A stretch of 64,000 nt of DNA from Azonexus sp. (GTDB lineage: Bacteria; Pseudomonadota; Gammaproteobacteria; Burkholderiales; Rhodocyclaceae): NCBI GenBank assembly GCA_030696345.1, contig JAUYSK010000016.1, positions 372,001-436,000 of the forward strand, written 5' to 3'. The notes under the pieces are model-generated. The model worked only from the letters and a program-made list of their open reading frames with translations. It did no database searches and had not been told where the DNA came from. The translations under genes were made by a program, and so were the position numbers. Below, piece by piece: positions 39,478-49,600 of the stretch. The first letter of the stretch is position 1. Every line of letters begins with the position of its first letter.

Positions 39478-39748
39478 TTCCGTATGTGCCAAGCGCGAAG
39501 AAGATGGCCGTCAGTGCGGCCAGCACCGCTTGCCGCATGTCGTAGAGACCGGTACGCAGGGCCAGTTCCACCGTGTAGCCATGGTGCAGAGCCAGCAGCA
39601 GTGAGCCGATGGCGATGGCCAGCCAAGCCCGACGCAGTCCATTCGACTGGTCCTTGCGCAAATACAGTTCGATGTAAAGCCCGCTGACCAATGATTGGGC
39701 GATCAGGGCGATGGCGAGCGACCACAGGGTCAGGGCGTAAGGGTTCAT
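39458..39748 (-). CDS. Small three- to four-helix membrane protein
   Basis: A 96-residue inner-membrane protein with three to four hydrophobic segments and a C-terminal basic tail (G-I-R-R-Q-Q-A). No family is recognised. Its ATG at 39748 overlaps the stop of the patB/malY-like gene (ATGA), so it is coupled to the sulfur operon. A TTG at 39760 is a less likely start. The context suggests a role in transport of sulfur compounds, but this is only inference. Confidence 0.7.
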   Translation of the reverse strand: MNPYALTLWSLAIALIAQSLVSGLYIELYLRKDQSNGLRRAWLAIAIGSLLLALHHGYTVELALRTGLYDMRQAVLAALTAIFFALGTYGIRRQQA

Positions 39749-40875
39749 GCGGATTGGCAAGCGGTGGCGAAGCGCTCGATTGCTGCATCAAGCGTTGCCC
39801 GGGTACAGCCGAAATTGAGCCGAAGCCAGCCGGGGGCGCCGAAGTCGGTGCCGTCCGACAAACCGAGGCCGTGCGCCTCGAAATGGGCGGCTGGATTAGA
39901 TAGGTCCAGCTCGCGGACGTCGATCCAGGCGAGATAGGTAGCTTCGACCCGGCTCATTTTTGCCCTTTTTTCGCGGTTGACCGCAGCAGTCAGCCGGTCA
40001 CGATTTCCGGCCAGGTAGGCAATCAGTTCGCGGTGCCAGTCGCCACAGTCGCGATAGGCGGCTTCGCAGGCGGCGAGACCGAGCACATTCACATGCGGCA
40101 CGATGCCATCCATGGTGTGTTGAAAACGGCGGCGCAGCGTCGCGTCGGGAATGACCGCAAAGGCGCAGCCGAGGCCCGGGATGTTGTAGGTTTTCGACGG
40201 TGCCATCAGCGTGATGCTGCGTTTGGCGGCTTCGGGCGACAGGCTGGCGAACGGGATGTGGCGCTTGTCGGCGTCGAGAATCAGGCCACAGTGGATTTCG
40301 TCGGAGCAGACGATCAGGTCGTTGGCTTCGGCGAAGGTGGCGAGATCGAGCAATTCTTCGCGATTCCAGCAGCGGCCGACCGGGTTGTGCGGGTGACAGA
40401 GCAGGAAAAGCCGGGTTGCTGCGGTCGACGCCTGCTGCAGGGCATTTTTGTCCCAGTGCCAATGGTCGTTGGTGCAGGCCAGTTCAACACGGTTCAGCCT
40501 GCGGCTGGAAAAACGTGGGGCGGAGAGGAAAGGTGGATAGATAGGCGTTGCCGTCAGTACGTCGCCGTCGACGGCTCGGCAGGCAACGTTCAGGCCAGTA
40601 ACCAGACCTGGCAGCCAGACGATCCAGTCCGCTTCAATCGACCAGCTGTATTCGCTTTCGAGATGAGTGAGCACTGACTCGGTAAGCGAAGGCCAGGGTC
40701 CTCCGTAGCCGAAAACACCATGCTCGATGCGTTGCTGCAAGGCATCGAGCACGGGCGGCGGTGCGGCAAAATCCATATCCGCCACCCAGAGCGGCAGAAT
40801 GTCGCGACCGGCGTACTTGCTCCATTTGATGGAGTCGGAGTCACGCCGGTCAGTCGGGGCGTCGAACAGGCTCAA
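39745..40875 (-). CDS. PLP-dependent C-S beta-lyase (PatB/MalY-like aminotransferase)
   Basis: A 376-residue class I/II fold PLP enzyme of the MalY/PatB group, which cleaves cystathionine or cysteine conjugates to pyruvate, ammonia and a thiol. The PLP Lys is Lys228 in [17 protein letters not shown] and H-P-H-N-P-V-G-R are typical. I chose TTG at 40875, whose last bases overlap the cysK stop (TTGA) and which aligns with the MalY N-terminus (F-D-x3-D-R then W-D/K). Frame sequence upstream of it is a shadow of cysK. It follows cysK, which fits sulfur metabolism. Confidence 0.88.
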   Translation of the reverse strand: MSLFDAPTDRRDSDSIKWSKYAGRDILPLWVADMDFAAPPPVLDALQQRIEHGVFGYGGPWPSLTESVLTHLESEYSWSIEADWIVWLPGLVTGLNVACRAVDGDVLTATPIYPPFLSAPRFSSRRLNRVELACTNDHWHWDKNALQQASTAATRLFLLCHPHNPVGRCWNREELLDLATFAEANDLIVCSDEIHCGLILDADKRHIPFASLSPEAAKRSITLMAPSKTYNIPGLGCAFAVIPDATLRRRFQHTMDGIVPHVNVLGLAACEAAYRDCGDWHRELIAYLAGNRDRLTAAVNREKRAKMSRVEATYLAWIDVRELDLSNPAAHFEAHGLGLSDGTDFGAPGWLRLNFGCTRATLDAAIERFATACQSA

Positions 40876-41804
40876 ACCTCGAGGTGCTGATAGAGAGCGG
40901 TGGAAAGGTAGCGTTCGCCGAACGACGGAATGATGACGACGATTAGCTTGCCCACGTTTTCCGGCCGTCTGGCCAGTTCGAGCGCGGCCCAGGTGGCGGC
41001 GCCGGAGGAAATGCCGACCAGCAAACCCTCCTCCGTGGCCATCCGGCGGGCGATGGCGAAGGCATCGTCGTTCTTGACGCGGACGACCTCGTCGTAAATT
41101 GCCGTGTTCAGGACGCCCGGCACGAAGCCGGCACCGATACCCTGAATCGGGTGCGGTCCCTTGGCGCCGCCGGAAAGCACTGGTGAGGCATCGGGTTCGA
41201 CGGCGACGATTTTGACGCCCGGCTTCTTCGCCTTCAGGGCTTCGCCAACGCCCGTGACCGTGCCGCCGGTGCCGACGCCGCAAACCACGATGTCGACCTG
41301 GCCATCGGTATCGCGCCAGATCTCCTCGGCGGTAGTGCTGCGGTGGACTGCCGGATTGGCCGGATTTTCAAATTGCTGCGGGACGAAATAGCGGGTGTCG
41401 GCAGCGGCCATTTCTTCGGCCTTCCTGATCGCACCGCCCATGCCGTCCGGCCCCGGCGTCAGAATCAGCTCGGCGCCATAGGCCTTCAGTAGCAGCTTGC
41501 GCTCGCGGCTCATCGTTTCCGGCATGACGAAAGCTGCCTTGATGCCGCGCGCAGCGCAGACCATGGCGAGGCCGATGCCGGTATTGCCGGAAGTCGGTTC
41601 CAGAACCACGGTATCCGGGCCGATCTTGCCGGCGGCCATGGCGGCGTCGAGCATGGCGACGGCAATGCGATCCTTGACGCTGTGTCCCGGATTGAAAAAC
41701 TCAAGCTTGGCAGCGATGCTCGCGCCACAGCCTTCGGTCACACGATTGAGGCGAACCAGCGGCGTGTTGCCGACCAGTTCGGTCACGTTGTTGGCAATTT
41801 TCAT
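40872..41804 (-). CDS. cysK: Cysteine synthase A (O-acetylserine sulfhydrylase)
   Basis: A 310-residue PLP enzyme that makes cysteine from O-acetylserine and sulfide. The PLP Lys is Lys44 in [15 protein letters not shown] binds the substrate carboxylate, [10 protein letters not shown] the phosphate, and [12 protein letters not shown] and [10 protein letters not shown] favour CysK over CysM. It overlaps the degenerate EAL gene upstream and the C-S lyase gene downstream by four bases each, so the three are translationally coupled. Confidence 0.96.
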   Translation of the reverse strand: MKIANNVTELVGNTPLVRLNRVTEGCGASIAAKLEFFNPGHSVKDRIAVAMLDAAMAAGKIGPDTVVLEPTSGNTGIGLAMVCAARGIKAAFVMPETMSRERKLLLKAYGAELILTPGPDGMGGAIRKAEEMAAADTRYFVPQQFENPANPAVHRSTTAEEIWRDTDGQVDIVVCGVGTGGTVTGVGEALKAKKPGVKIVAVEPDASPVLSGGAKGPHPIQGIGAGFVPGVLNTAIYDEVVRVKNDDAFAIARRMATEEGLLVGISSGAATWAALELARRPENVGKLIVVIIPSFGERYLSTALYQHLEV

Positions 41805-42616
41805 GGGGATGCTCCGGATGGGTTATGAGGATTGTAGGCGACTCCATGGCTGCTGTGGGTGGGCTGGCAATCGCTTTGCGGCCGGCCAAATAGCTTGCCT
41901 TGCCCAAGGTCGGCGCCGACGGCATTGGCCCGCCTGAAATCCTGACCGCTATCGATGCCGGTCAATTCAATAGCAATACCGTCGCTACGGACTATTTCGG
42001 CCAGCATATTTCCCTCGGTCAGCCGTAGTTTCAAAATATCCGGCCTGAGGGCTAGCAGTTTAGTGTTTCCGGCTTGGATGCCTGATTCGCAGAGTGCCAG
42101 CCGGTAGCCGCGTTGGCGATAATTGTTCAAGGCATCGCCCAGATACGGATTGTGCTGGAACTCATCGGCATCGATATCGAGCACGATGTCCTCAGGCCCC
42201 AGACCGCAACGCTTCAGAATGGCCTCGTAAACCAGTCCGTGCTGGCTCTGCACAGCCTTCAGGTGGCGCGGGTGCACGGCAAGTTGCAGGTAGCCGCCGG
42301 CATGGCGGCGCTGGGCAAGAAAATTGAGCGCGTGCAATGTGCGGCTCAGGCGGTCGAAATGAATGACTGACTCGGCGGTTGGGCACAAGGCATAAGCCTC
42401 TTCCGTGCTGACCGGGGTGCCATCCTCGCGCTGGGCTTTCAGCGTCGCCTGGTGGCCGACGACGCGCTCGCGCCGCAGATCGACAATGGGCTGGAAAAGC
42501 GAACCCAGGCGCAGGCCGTTGTGCCAGGCGGCGGCGCGTTCGCCTTCGAGGTACAGGGAACTGTGCTCGGAACTGTCGGCGACATTGAAATAACGGATCA
42601 GGTCGGTCAGCGGCAT
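41801..42616 (-). CDS. Catalytically degenerate EAL-domain protein
   Basis: A 271-residue protein that is a recognisable EAL domain from about residue 30 (F-Q-P-I-V-D-L) to 255 (G-K-L-F-G-R-P-Q) with the catalytic residues lost. The EAL position reads G-H-Q-A-T-L, the metal-binding N of N-x-S-P is replaced (L-A-V-H-P), E-I-T-E reads D-I-D-A, and the D-D-F-G motif reads C-E-S-G. Only the Lys of I-L-K-L and the structural Gly/Pro pattern remain. It should not hydrolyse cyclic-di-GMP but could bind a partner or a ligand. It lies between sbp (9-base gap) and cysK (4-base overlap). Confidence 0.9.
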   Translation of the reverse strand: MPLTDLIRYFNVADSSEHSSLYLEGERAAAWHNGLRLGSLFQPIVDLRRERVVGHQATLKAQREDGTPVSTEEAYALCPTAESVIHFDRLSRTLHALNFLAQRRHAGGYLQLAVHPRHLKAVQSQHGLVYEAILKRCGLGPEDIVLDIDADEFQHNPYLGDALNNYRQRGYRLALCESGIQAGNTKLLALRPDILKLRLTEGNMLAEIVRSDGIAIELTGIDSGQDFRRANAVGADLGQGKLFGRPQSDCQPTHSSHGVAYNPHNPSGASP

Positions 42617-42625
42617 GGTGCTTCC

Positions 42626-43621
42626 CTATTTTTTCAGATAAATCTGGTCGAAGGTGCCGCCATCGGCGAAATGCAGCTTCTGGGCCTTTTGCCAGCCGCC
42701 AAAGGTATCGTCGATGGTGACCAGCCTGATTTTCGGGAACTGCGCTGCATATTTGGCGGCCACCTTGGCATCGCGCGGCCGGTAGTAATGCTTTGCCGCG
42801 ATGTTCTGGCCATCTTCAGAATACAGATAATCGAGGTAGGCTTGCGCCGTCAGCCGGGTGCCGCGTTTTTCGACGACCTTGTCAACCACGGCTACCGGCG
42901 GTTCGGCGAGGATGGACAGGCTGGGGGCGATAATCTCGAACTTGTCCCTGCCAATTTCATTGACCGCCAGTTGGGCCTCGTTTTCCCAAGCAATCAGCAC
43001 GTCGCCGAGGCCGCGCTCGACGAAGGTCGTGGTCGATCCACGGGCGCCGGAATCAAGCACCGGCACATTTTTGAAGATACCGGTCACCAATTCCTTCGCC
43101 TTCTGCTCATTGCCGCCCGGCTGCTTCAGTGCCCAAGCCCAGGCCGCGAGGTAATTCCAGCGGGCGCCACCGGAAGTTTTCGGGTTTGGCGTAATGACGC
43201 CGATGCCAGGCTTGGCCAAGTCATCCCAATCCCTGATGTTCTTTGGATTGCCCTTGCGGACCAGAAAGACGATGGTTGAGGTGTAGGGTGAGGAGTTGTT
43301 CGGGAAGCGCTTCTGCCAATCGGCAGGAATCAGCTTGCGCTCGACCATCGCATCGATGTCGTAGGCCAGCGCCAGCGTGACGACATCGGCTTCCAGCCCG
43401 TCGCGCACGGCCATCGCCTGCTTGCCGGAACCGCCATGCGACTGGCGAACATTGACGCTCTGGCCGGTTTTGGCCTGCCAATGTTTGTTGAAGGCGGCGT
43501 TGAAATCCTTGTACAGCTCGCGCGTCGGGTCGTAGGAGACGTTGAGCAACGTCGTCTGGGCAAAGGCGGTGCCGACGCTGAGTGCTGCGGTCAACGCTGC
43601 AAAAAGGGCAAATTTGCGCAT
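42626..43621 (-). CDS. sbp: Periplasmic sulfate-binding protein
   Basis: A 331-residue ABC solute-binding protein for sulfate or thiosulfate. It has a signal peptide (residues 1-22, ending A-F-A-Q) and the family hallmark [13 protein letters not shown] at the mature N-terminus. The ATG at 43621 has a GGAG ribosome-binding site seven bases upstream; an in-frame TTG/ATG further up would disturb the signal peptide. The permease and ATPase genes (cysTWA) are not next to it. It heads the operon sbp - EAL-like - cysK - lyase - membrane protein. Confidence 0.95.
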   Translation of the reverse strand: MRKFALFAALTAALSVGTAFAQTTLLNVSYDPTRELYKDFNAAFNKHWQAKTGQSVNVRQSHGGSGKQAMAVRDGLEADVVTLALAYDIDAMVERKLIPADWQKRFPNNSSPYTSTIVFLVRKGNPKNIRDWDDLAKPGIGVITPNPKTSGGARWNYLAAWAWALKQPGGNEQKAKELVTGIFKNVPVLDSGARGSTTTFVERGLGDVLIAWENEAQLAVNEIGRDKFEIIAPSLSILAEPPVAVVDKVVEKRGTRLTAQAYLDYLYSEDGQNIAAKHYYRPRDAKVAAKYAAQFPKIRLVTIDDTFGGWQKAQKLHFADGGTFDQIYLKK

Positions 43622-43692
43622 GGGGAAACTCCAATCGAAATGCATGTAAAAGGCGACGATTGAAGTCTAGGGATGCTTTGTTATTCTGTATA

Positions 43693-43721
43693 AGAATATT
43701 TAATTAAATATTAATAACCAA
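43693..43721 (-). promoter_or_regulatory. Predicted sbp-operon promoter
   Basis: On the reverse strand TTGGTT (43721-43716), a 17-base spacer and TATTCT (43698-43693). The leader to the sbp ATG would be about 65 bases. The spacer and -10 overlap the 18-bp palindrome, as expected for a regulated promoter. Confidence 0.5.
43695..43712. promoter_or_regulatory. 18-bp perfect AT palindrome, operator candidate
   Basis: AATATTTAATTAAATATT reads identically on both strands. Its position across the -10/spacer of the sbp promoter candidate makes it a possible operator, for example for a CysB-type LysR regulator responding to sulfur supply. The regulator is inferred only. Confidence 0.5.
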
Positions 43722-43858
43722 ATAGAATTTATTGTTTTCAATTGATTTATCCGGGCGTTCCTCGGAAGGCTTGGCAGTTGCTGCGGTCGACGGTACAAAG
43801 GAGGCAAAAATCAAACGCGGCGATTTTGACCGTGCCCAGCAGCCATCCAGGAGGGGAC

Positions 43859-44932
43859 ATGAAGGATATCCATCGCCAAGCAATTAGCCAGCGCATTGAC
43901 TGGCTTTTCGACCTTGCCCGCCGCCATGGTGAAACCTTTCGCGGGCCCGAAGCCTGGCTGGCGCGCGAGCGCTATCACGCGGAACACCCAACTGCCATCG
44001 GTGTGCTCAAATGCATGGATGGCCGCATCAACATTCCCGTTGCGACCAATACGCCCGCCGGCATCCTGATGCCCTTCCGCAATCTGGGCGGCATGTTTGA
44101 TCTCGGCTGGCCACATCTCGGCGAAGTGCTGGCCCATCACGTCCAGCGCATGACCGGTAACGGCCGGCGCGTCCTGTTCCTGATCACCTACCACTGGTCG
44201 CGCGGCAACCCGCAGCGGGGTTGTGCCGGCTTCGGCTACGACACCGCCGCCGCCATCGCCCATACGCAGGAAATCCGCCGGCAGATGGAACACATTTTTG
44301 GCAGTGGCCACGGCACCGTCTATCCGCTTGTCTGTGGTTTCGAGACCGATGAAGAAGCCCTGAGCATCCATGGCAGCGATGGCAGCGTGCTTGATCTGGC
44401 CGGTCTCGGCGGCGCCGACCTTGCCACCCTGGAACCTCGGCTAGCGGCCCTGCTTCCCGACATGCCGGTGCAGATGCGAGCCGACCTGCTGCCGCTGATG
44501 CTCGGTAATCTCGAACATATTTGCGAAATTCGCGCCCAGACTGCCCGGCAGCAGCGCCGGCTGGATATTGAACACCGCGAGTGGGTGATCTGCATCGGGC
44601 GGGGGTTTGATTTTCTCCACACCCCCAACCTCGCCTTGATCATCGGTCCATATAGCCCCGATCTGGCGGACCCGATCCGCAAGGCAGCCGGCATCATCGA
44701 TGCCAACATGAAGGCCGGGCGCATTCCGGACGACGGCTTTTTGCTGCTTGCTTCCGTGCCCTACGACGAAATCGGTGTCGACCGGGCCAGGGCTGAACTC
44801 AAATCGCGCTTCCTCTCGCGCTTCGCCGCCGACGTCATCCGCGAGGAATTTCCTGAACTTGCCGGCCGGATGAGCAGCCGCAATGCCGTACTGGATTGGC
44901 GATCGCGGAATCTGGAGCTGATCGGCGCCTGA
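43859..44932 (+). CDS. Carbonic anhydrase-like protein related to carboxysomal CsoSCA
   Basis: A 357-residue soluble protein with beta-type carbonic anhydrase landmarks: Cys52-x-Asp54-x-Arg56 (C-M-D-G-R), an R-N-L-G-G segment at residues 74-78 where beta enzymes have R-N-A-G, and His112 ten residues before Cys122 (H-W-S-R-G-N-P-Q-R-G-C). The wide His-Cys spacing, instead of H-x-x-C, resembles carboxysomal CsoSCA. The predicted zinc ligands are Cys52, His112 and Cys122. No carboxysome or RuBisCO gene is in the window and no signal peptide is seen. The ATG at 43859 follows AGGAGGGG. Activity is inferred from motifs, not shown. Confidence 0.75.
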   Translation: MKDIHRQAISQRIDWLFDLARRHGETFRGPEAWLARERYHAEHPTAIGVLKCMDGRINIPVATNTPAGILMPFRNLGGMFDLGWPHLGEVLAHHVQRMTGNGRRVLFLITYHWSRGNPQRGCAGFGYDTAAAIAHTQEIRRQMEHIFGSGHGTVYPLVCGFETDEEALSIHGSDGSVLDLAGLGGADLATLEPRLAALLPDMPVQMRADLLPLMLGNLEHICEIRAQTARQQRRLDIEHREWVICIGRGFDFLHTPNLALIIGPYSPDLADPIRKAAGIIDANMKAGRIPDDGFLLLASVPYDEIGVDRARAELKSRFLSRFAADVIREEFPELAGRMSSRNAVLDWRSRNLELIGA

Positions 44933-44942
44933 ACCTTGAGGA

Positions 44943-46487
44943 TTAACCGAGGAAAAGTTTGTAGGCCGGGTTCTGGCTTTCGTCCCAATGGGCGTAACCA
45001 AGGTTCTGCAAAAACTCCTTGAATTGCCCCATTTCGCCCGGTGGCACCTGCATGCCGACCAGAACGCGACCATAGTCGGCACCGTGGTTGCGGTAATGGA
45101 ACAGGCTGATGTTCCAGCCGGCGCTCATCTGGGTCAGAAAATTCATCAAGGCGCCCGGCCGCTCCGGGAATTCGAAGCGGTAAAGCGATTCACGCATGCC
45201 CTTTTCGCAAACCTGAGGCGCATGGCCGCCGACCATGTGGCGAATGTGATTCTTCGCCATTTCGTCATCGGTCAGATCCATCGTCGGATAGCCATGCTTT
45301 TGCAGGCTCTCGACCAGCTTGGTGGACTCGTTGCGGTCGGCGACCTGGATGCCGACAAAAACGTGTGCTTCGCTGGCCGTGTGGTAACGGTAGTTGAATT
45401 CGGTGACGTTGCGCTTGCCAATCAGCGACAGGAATTTTTTGTAGGCGCCGGGCTTCTCCGGCAGCGTCACCGCGAGCACGGCTTCGCGCCGCTCGCCGAC
45501 TTCGGCCCGCTCGGCGACAAAGCGCAGGCGATCGAAGTTCATGTTGGCGCCGGACGAGATGGCGATCAGGTTCTTGTCCTTCAGCTTGTGCTGACGGACG
45601 TATTCCTTGGCGCCGGCAACGGCCAGCGCGCCGGCCGGTTCGAGAATCGAGCGGGTATCCTCGAAAACATCCTTGATCGCGGCGCAGATGGCATCGGTAT
45701 CGACCAGAATCATCTCGTCGACATATTCCTTGCACAGGCGGAAGGTTTCCTCGCCGACAAACTTGACCGCCGCGCCATCGGCAAACAGGCCGACCTGCTG
45801 CAAGCGGACGCGGTGGCCCTTGGCCAGCGACTGGGTCATCGCATCGGCATCCTTGGCCTCGACACCGATGATCCTGATTTCCGGGCGCAGGCGTTTGATG
45901 TAAGCCGCGACTCCGGCGATTAGCCCGCCACCGCCGACGCAGCAGAAAATGGCGTGGATCGGCCCGTTGTGGCGCGAATGCTGGCGCAGAATTTCCATGG
46001 CGATGGTGCCCTGCCCGGCGATCACTTCCGGATCGTCGAACGGGTGCACGAAAGTCAGTTTCTCGGTTTTCTCCAGCTCCAGCGCATGTGCGTAGGAATC
46101 ATCGTAGGAGTCGCCGAACAGCACGACTTCGCCACCACGGGAGCGAACGGCATCGACCTTGATGGCCGGCGTCGAGGTCGGCATCACGATCACTGCCCGG
46201 CAGCCGACCTTGGCCGCTGACAGAGCAACGCCCTGCGCATGGTTGCCGGCGGAGGCGCAGATGACGCCGCGCTTCAGTTTTTCAGCCGAGAGGCTGGCAA
46301 TCTTGTTGTAGGCGCCGCGCAGCTTGAAGGAGAAGACCGGCTGCAGGTCTTCACGCTTGAGAATAATCTTGTTGCCGACCCGGGCGGAAAGGTTGCTGGC
46401 CAGTTCGAGCGGCGTTTCGATCGCCACGTCGTATACCTGTGCGTTGAGAACTTTTTCGAGATAATCCGGGTGCATGCTGCGACTCAT
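44943..46487 (-). CDS. ilvA: Threonine dehydratase, biosynthetic (IlvA)
   Basis: A 514-residue PLP enzyme that deaminates threonine to 2-oxobutanoate, the first step towards isoleucine. The PLP Lys55 is in S-F-K-L-R-G-A-Y, with S-A-G-N-H-A-Q-G-V-A and the C-V-G-G-G-G-L-I-A-G-V phosphate-binding loop. Two C-terminal ACT-like regulatory domains (about residues 330-420 and 425-514) indicate isoleucine/valine control. Length equals that of the E. coli enzyme. A second ATG at 46475 would remove four residues. It is convergent with the carbonic anhydrase-like gene. Confidence 0.97.
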   Translation of the reverse strand: MSRSMHPDYLEKVLNAQVYDVAIETPLELASNLSARVGNKIILKREDLQPVFSFKLRGAYNKIASLSAEKLKRGVICASAGNHAQGVALSAAKVGCRAVIVMPTSTPAIKVDAVRSRGGEVVLFGDSYDDSYAHALELEKTEKLTFVHPFDDPEVIAGQGTIAMEILRQHSRHNGPIHAIFCCVGGGGLIAGVAAYIKRLRPEIRIIGVEAKDADAMTQSLAKGHRVRLQQVGLFADGAAVKFVGEETFRLCKEYVDEMILVDTDAICAAIKDVFEDTRSILEPAGALAVAGAKEYVRQHKLKDKNLIAISSGANMNFDRLRFVAERAEVGERREAVLAVTLPEKPGAYKKFLSLIGKRNVTEFNYRYHTASEAHVFVGIQVADRNESTKLVESLQKHGYPTMDLTDDEMAKNHIRHMVGGHAPQVCEKGMRESLYRFEFPERPGALMNFLTQMSAGWNISLFHYRNHGADYGRVLVGMQVPPGEMGQFKEFLQNLGYAHWDESQNPAYKLFLG

Positions 46488-46643
46488 TCAGGCAAAGGAT
46501 GGATTCTAAGGGTGGCGTGGCCAAACGTCACGGCTTCAGTGCTTTCTAAGCTGAACCCTTTACTGTATCCGGTGGTCTACCTACCCCGCGTGTTGCGCCG
46601 CAATACGCTAAAATCCTCCTTTTGACGGACCCCGGCTGCTCCC
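46488..46643. other. Divergent region ilvA / flavin oxidoreductase gene
   Basis: A 156-base gap with promoters for both genes presumed. A TAAAAT hexamer near 46608-46613, just before the CCTCC stretch, is a -10 candidate for the forward gene. No attenuator-like leader peptide rich in Ile/Val codons was noticed for ilvA. Confidence 0.35.
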
Positions 46644-49600
46644 ATGACTGCCCGCTTGCGCGAAATACCTTACAACTACACCTCGTTTTCCGATCGCGAG
46701 ATCGTCATCAGGCTGCTCGGCGCCGACAACTGGGCGATTCTTGATGAACTCCGAAGCGAGCGAGTCACCGGCCGTTCAGCCCGCATGTTGTACGAAGTGC
46801 TGGGTGACATCTGGGTCGTCCAGCGCAATCCCTATCTGGAAGATGACCTGCTCGACAATCGCGAGCGGCGTGAGGCGCTGGTTACCGCGCTCCGCCATCG
46901 TCTGGTCGAAGTCGAAAAACGCCGGCATACAAGCGAAAGTGAAGATCCCGAGCGTTCGGCCAAGGTCAAGCGTCTGGTCGAAGCTGCCCAGTTGGCGGTG
47001 GACCGCTTTGCCGAGCATTTTGGCAAGACTATCGATTTGCGTCGCAAGGTTCAGCGCATTCTCGGCAAGCACACGCGCAAGGACAACATTGCTTTTGATG
47101 GTCTGGCCCGTGTTTCGCACGTTACTGACGCGACCGACTGGCGTGTCGAATATCCCTTCGTTGTGCTGTACCCGGATACCGAGGAAGAAATTGGCCTGCT
47201 CGTCCGTGGCTGCATCGAAGCCGGCCTGACCATCATTCCGCGTGGCGGTGGCACTGGCTACACCGGCGGCGCGGTGCCGCTGACGCCCTACTCTGCGGTG
47301 ATCAATACCGAGAAGCTGATCGACATCGGCCCAGTTGAGGATCTCGTGCTGCCCGGCCATACGGCGCCTTACGCCACCATCCGCACCGGCGCCGGTGTGG
47401 TCACCGAGCGCGTCTCGGAAGCTGCTTCGGCGGCCGGCCGCGTCTTCGCGGTTGATCCGACCTCGGCCAGCGCTTCCTGCATCGGCGGCAACATCGCCAT
47501 GAACGCCGGTGGCAAGAAGGCCGTGCTGTGGGGGACCGCGCTCGACAATCTGGCCTGGTGGAAGATGGTGATGCCGGACGGCAATTGGCTGGAGGCCGAA
47601 CGCGTCAATCACAACTACGGCAAGATCCATGAGCAGGAAACGGTCGAATTCCGTCTCAAGCGCTTTGACCCGAGCGGCCGGATACTGCTCGGCGAGGAAA
47701 CGCTGAGCATACCGGGCGTTTCCTGTCGCAAGACCGGGCTGGGCAAGGACGTCACCGACAAGTTCCTGGGTGGCGTGCCCGGAGTGCAGAAGGAAGGCAC
47801 CGACGGCATCATCGTCGCGGCGCGCTGGGTATTGCACAAGATGCCGCCTGTGGCGCGTACGGTCTGCCTCGAATTCTTTGGCCAGGTGCGCGAAGCCGTA
47901 CCGGCCATTGTCGAAATTACCGACTACTTCAAGCCGGGCGGTGCCGGCCATGTCGCCGGTGTGCTTTTGGCAGGTCTGGAACATCTGGACGAACGTTACG
48001 TCAAGGCTGTCGGCTATGCGACCAAGGCCAAGCGCCACGGTCGGCCGAAGATGGTATTGATCGGCGATCTCGTCGGCCATGACGAAAAGGCGGTGATGGC
48101 TGCTGCTTCGGAGGTGGTCCGCATGTGCAACCTGCGGGCTGCTGAAGGCTTCATCGCGGTCGACCCCGAAACCCGCAAGAAATTCTGGCTTGACCGTTCG
48201 CGCACGGCTGCCATCTCGCGTCACACCAATGCCTTCAAGGTCAATGAAGACGTCGTCATTCCGTTGCCGCGCATGGGCGATTACTGCGATGGCATCGAGC
48301 GCATCAACATCGAACTTTCGACGCAGAACAAACTGCTTCTGTGCGATGCCCTGAGCGAATTCCTCAAGGGCGACCTACCCTTGCACCGCGGTGATACGAC
48401 GCTTGATACCGACGTACTGATCGGTGATCGTCGGCAGGCTGCACTTGATTACGTGGCGGTCGTTCGTCTGCGCTGGGAATGGCTGCTCGACAATCTCGAC
48501 CTGCCGCTGGCCGAAGCCGAGTCGCGCTTTCTGTCGTACGGCGTGCAGGCTGGCGAGCTGACCAACCGGGCTGAAAATCCCCGGCTTTTCCACCGCTTGC
48601 AGGATTACTCGGTGCGGGTTTCATGGAAGCATGAGCTGCATTCCCGGTTGGCCAAGATTTTCGACGGTGGCGTCTATCGTCCCATCGTCGAGCGGATCGA
48701 AGCGTTACATAAAGAGGTGCTGCGCGGTCGCGTTTTCGTGGCCCTGCACATGCATGCCGGTGACGGCAACGTGCATACCAACATTCCGGTCAATTCCGAC
48801 AATTACGAGATGCTGCAGACTGCCAACAAGGCGGTTGAACGCATCATGCATCTCGCCCGTTCGCTGGATGGCGTAATTTCTGGCGAACACGGCATTGGCA
48901 TCACCAAGCTGGAGTTCCTGACTGAAGAAGAGATTGCCCCCTTCCGTGCCTACAAGCAGAAGGTCGACCCGGACGGTCACTTCAACAAAGGCAAGCTGAT
49001 GCCCGGCGGTGACATGGGCAACGCTTATACGCCCTCTTTCAGCCTGCTTGGCACCGAATCGCTGATCATGGAGCAGTCGGAAATCGGCAAGATCTCCGAT
49101 ATGGTCAAGGACTGCCTGCGTTGCGGCAAATGCAAGCCGGTCTGTTCGACCCATGTGCCGCGCGCCAACCTGCTCTACAGCCCGCGCAACAAGATTCTCG
49201 CCACCTCGCTGCTGGTCGAAGCCTTCCTTTACGAAGAGCAGACCCGGCGCGGCATTTCGTTGAAGCATTTCGACGAATTCAACGATGTAGCTGACCATTG
49301 CACGGTTTGCCACCGTTGTTTGAAGCCTTGCCCGGTGGACATCGATTTTGGCGATGTTTCCGTGGCGATGCGCAATTTCCTCCGCAAGCAGGAAAAGAAG
49401 CGCTTCAGCCCCGGCACCGCCGTGGCGATGGCGTTCCTGACTGTCAAGGATCCGTCGACCATCAAGCTGATGCGTGCCGGCATGATGGAGTTCGGTTTCA
49501 AGGCACAACGTCTGGGCCACAAGGTCTTCAAGGCTCTCGGATTGATTCAGGCATCGCGCGCCCATCCACCGGCCACGCTCGGGCGTCCGACGGTCAAATC

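Larger units (their letters stand above)
43622..43858. other. AT-rich divergent control region (sbp operon / carbonic anhydrase-like gene)
   Basis: A 237-base gap. Positions about 43672-43746 are far richer in A/T than the rest of the window and contain the sbp promoter candidate and an 18-bp perfect palindrome. The right half (43750-43858) is GC-rich leader of the forward gene, ending in an AGGAGGGG ribosome-binding site. Confidence 0.7.

Noticed and set aside
40876..41283. N-terminal extension of the C-S lyase
   Set aside because: It is a shadow of cysK; family alignment places the start at about 40875.
44988..45923. 311-codon forward open frame opposite ilvA
   Set aside because: Antisense shadow of ilvA.
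46776..48224. 482-codon reverse open frame opposite the flavin oxidoreductase
   Set aside because: Antisense of a well-conserved protein with no recognisable domain.
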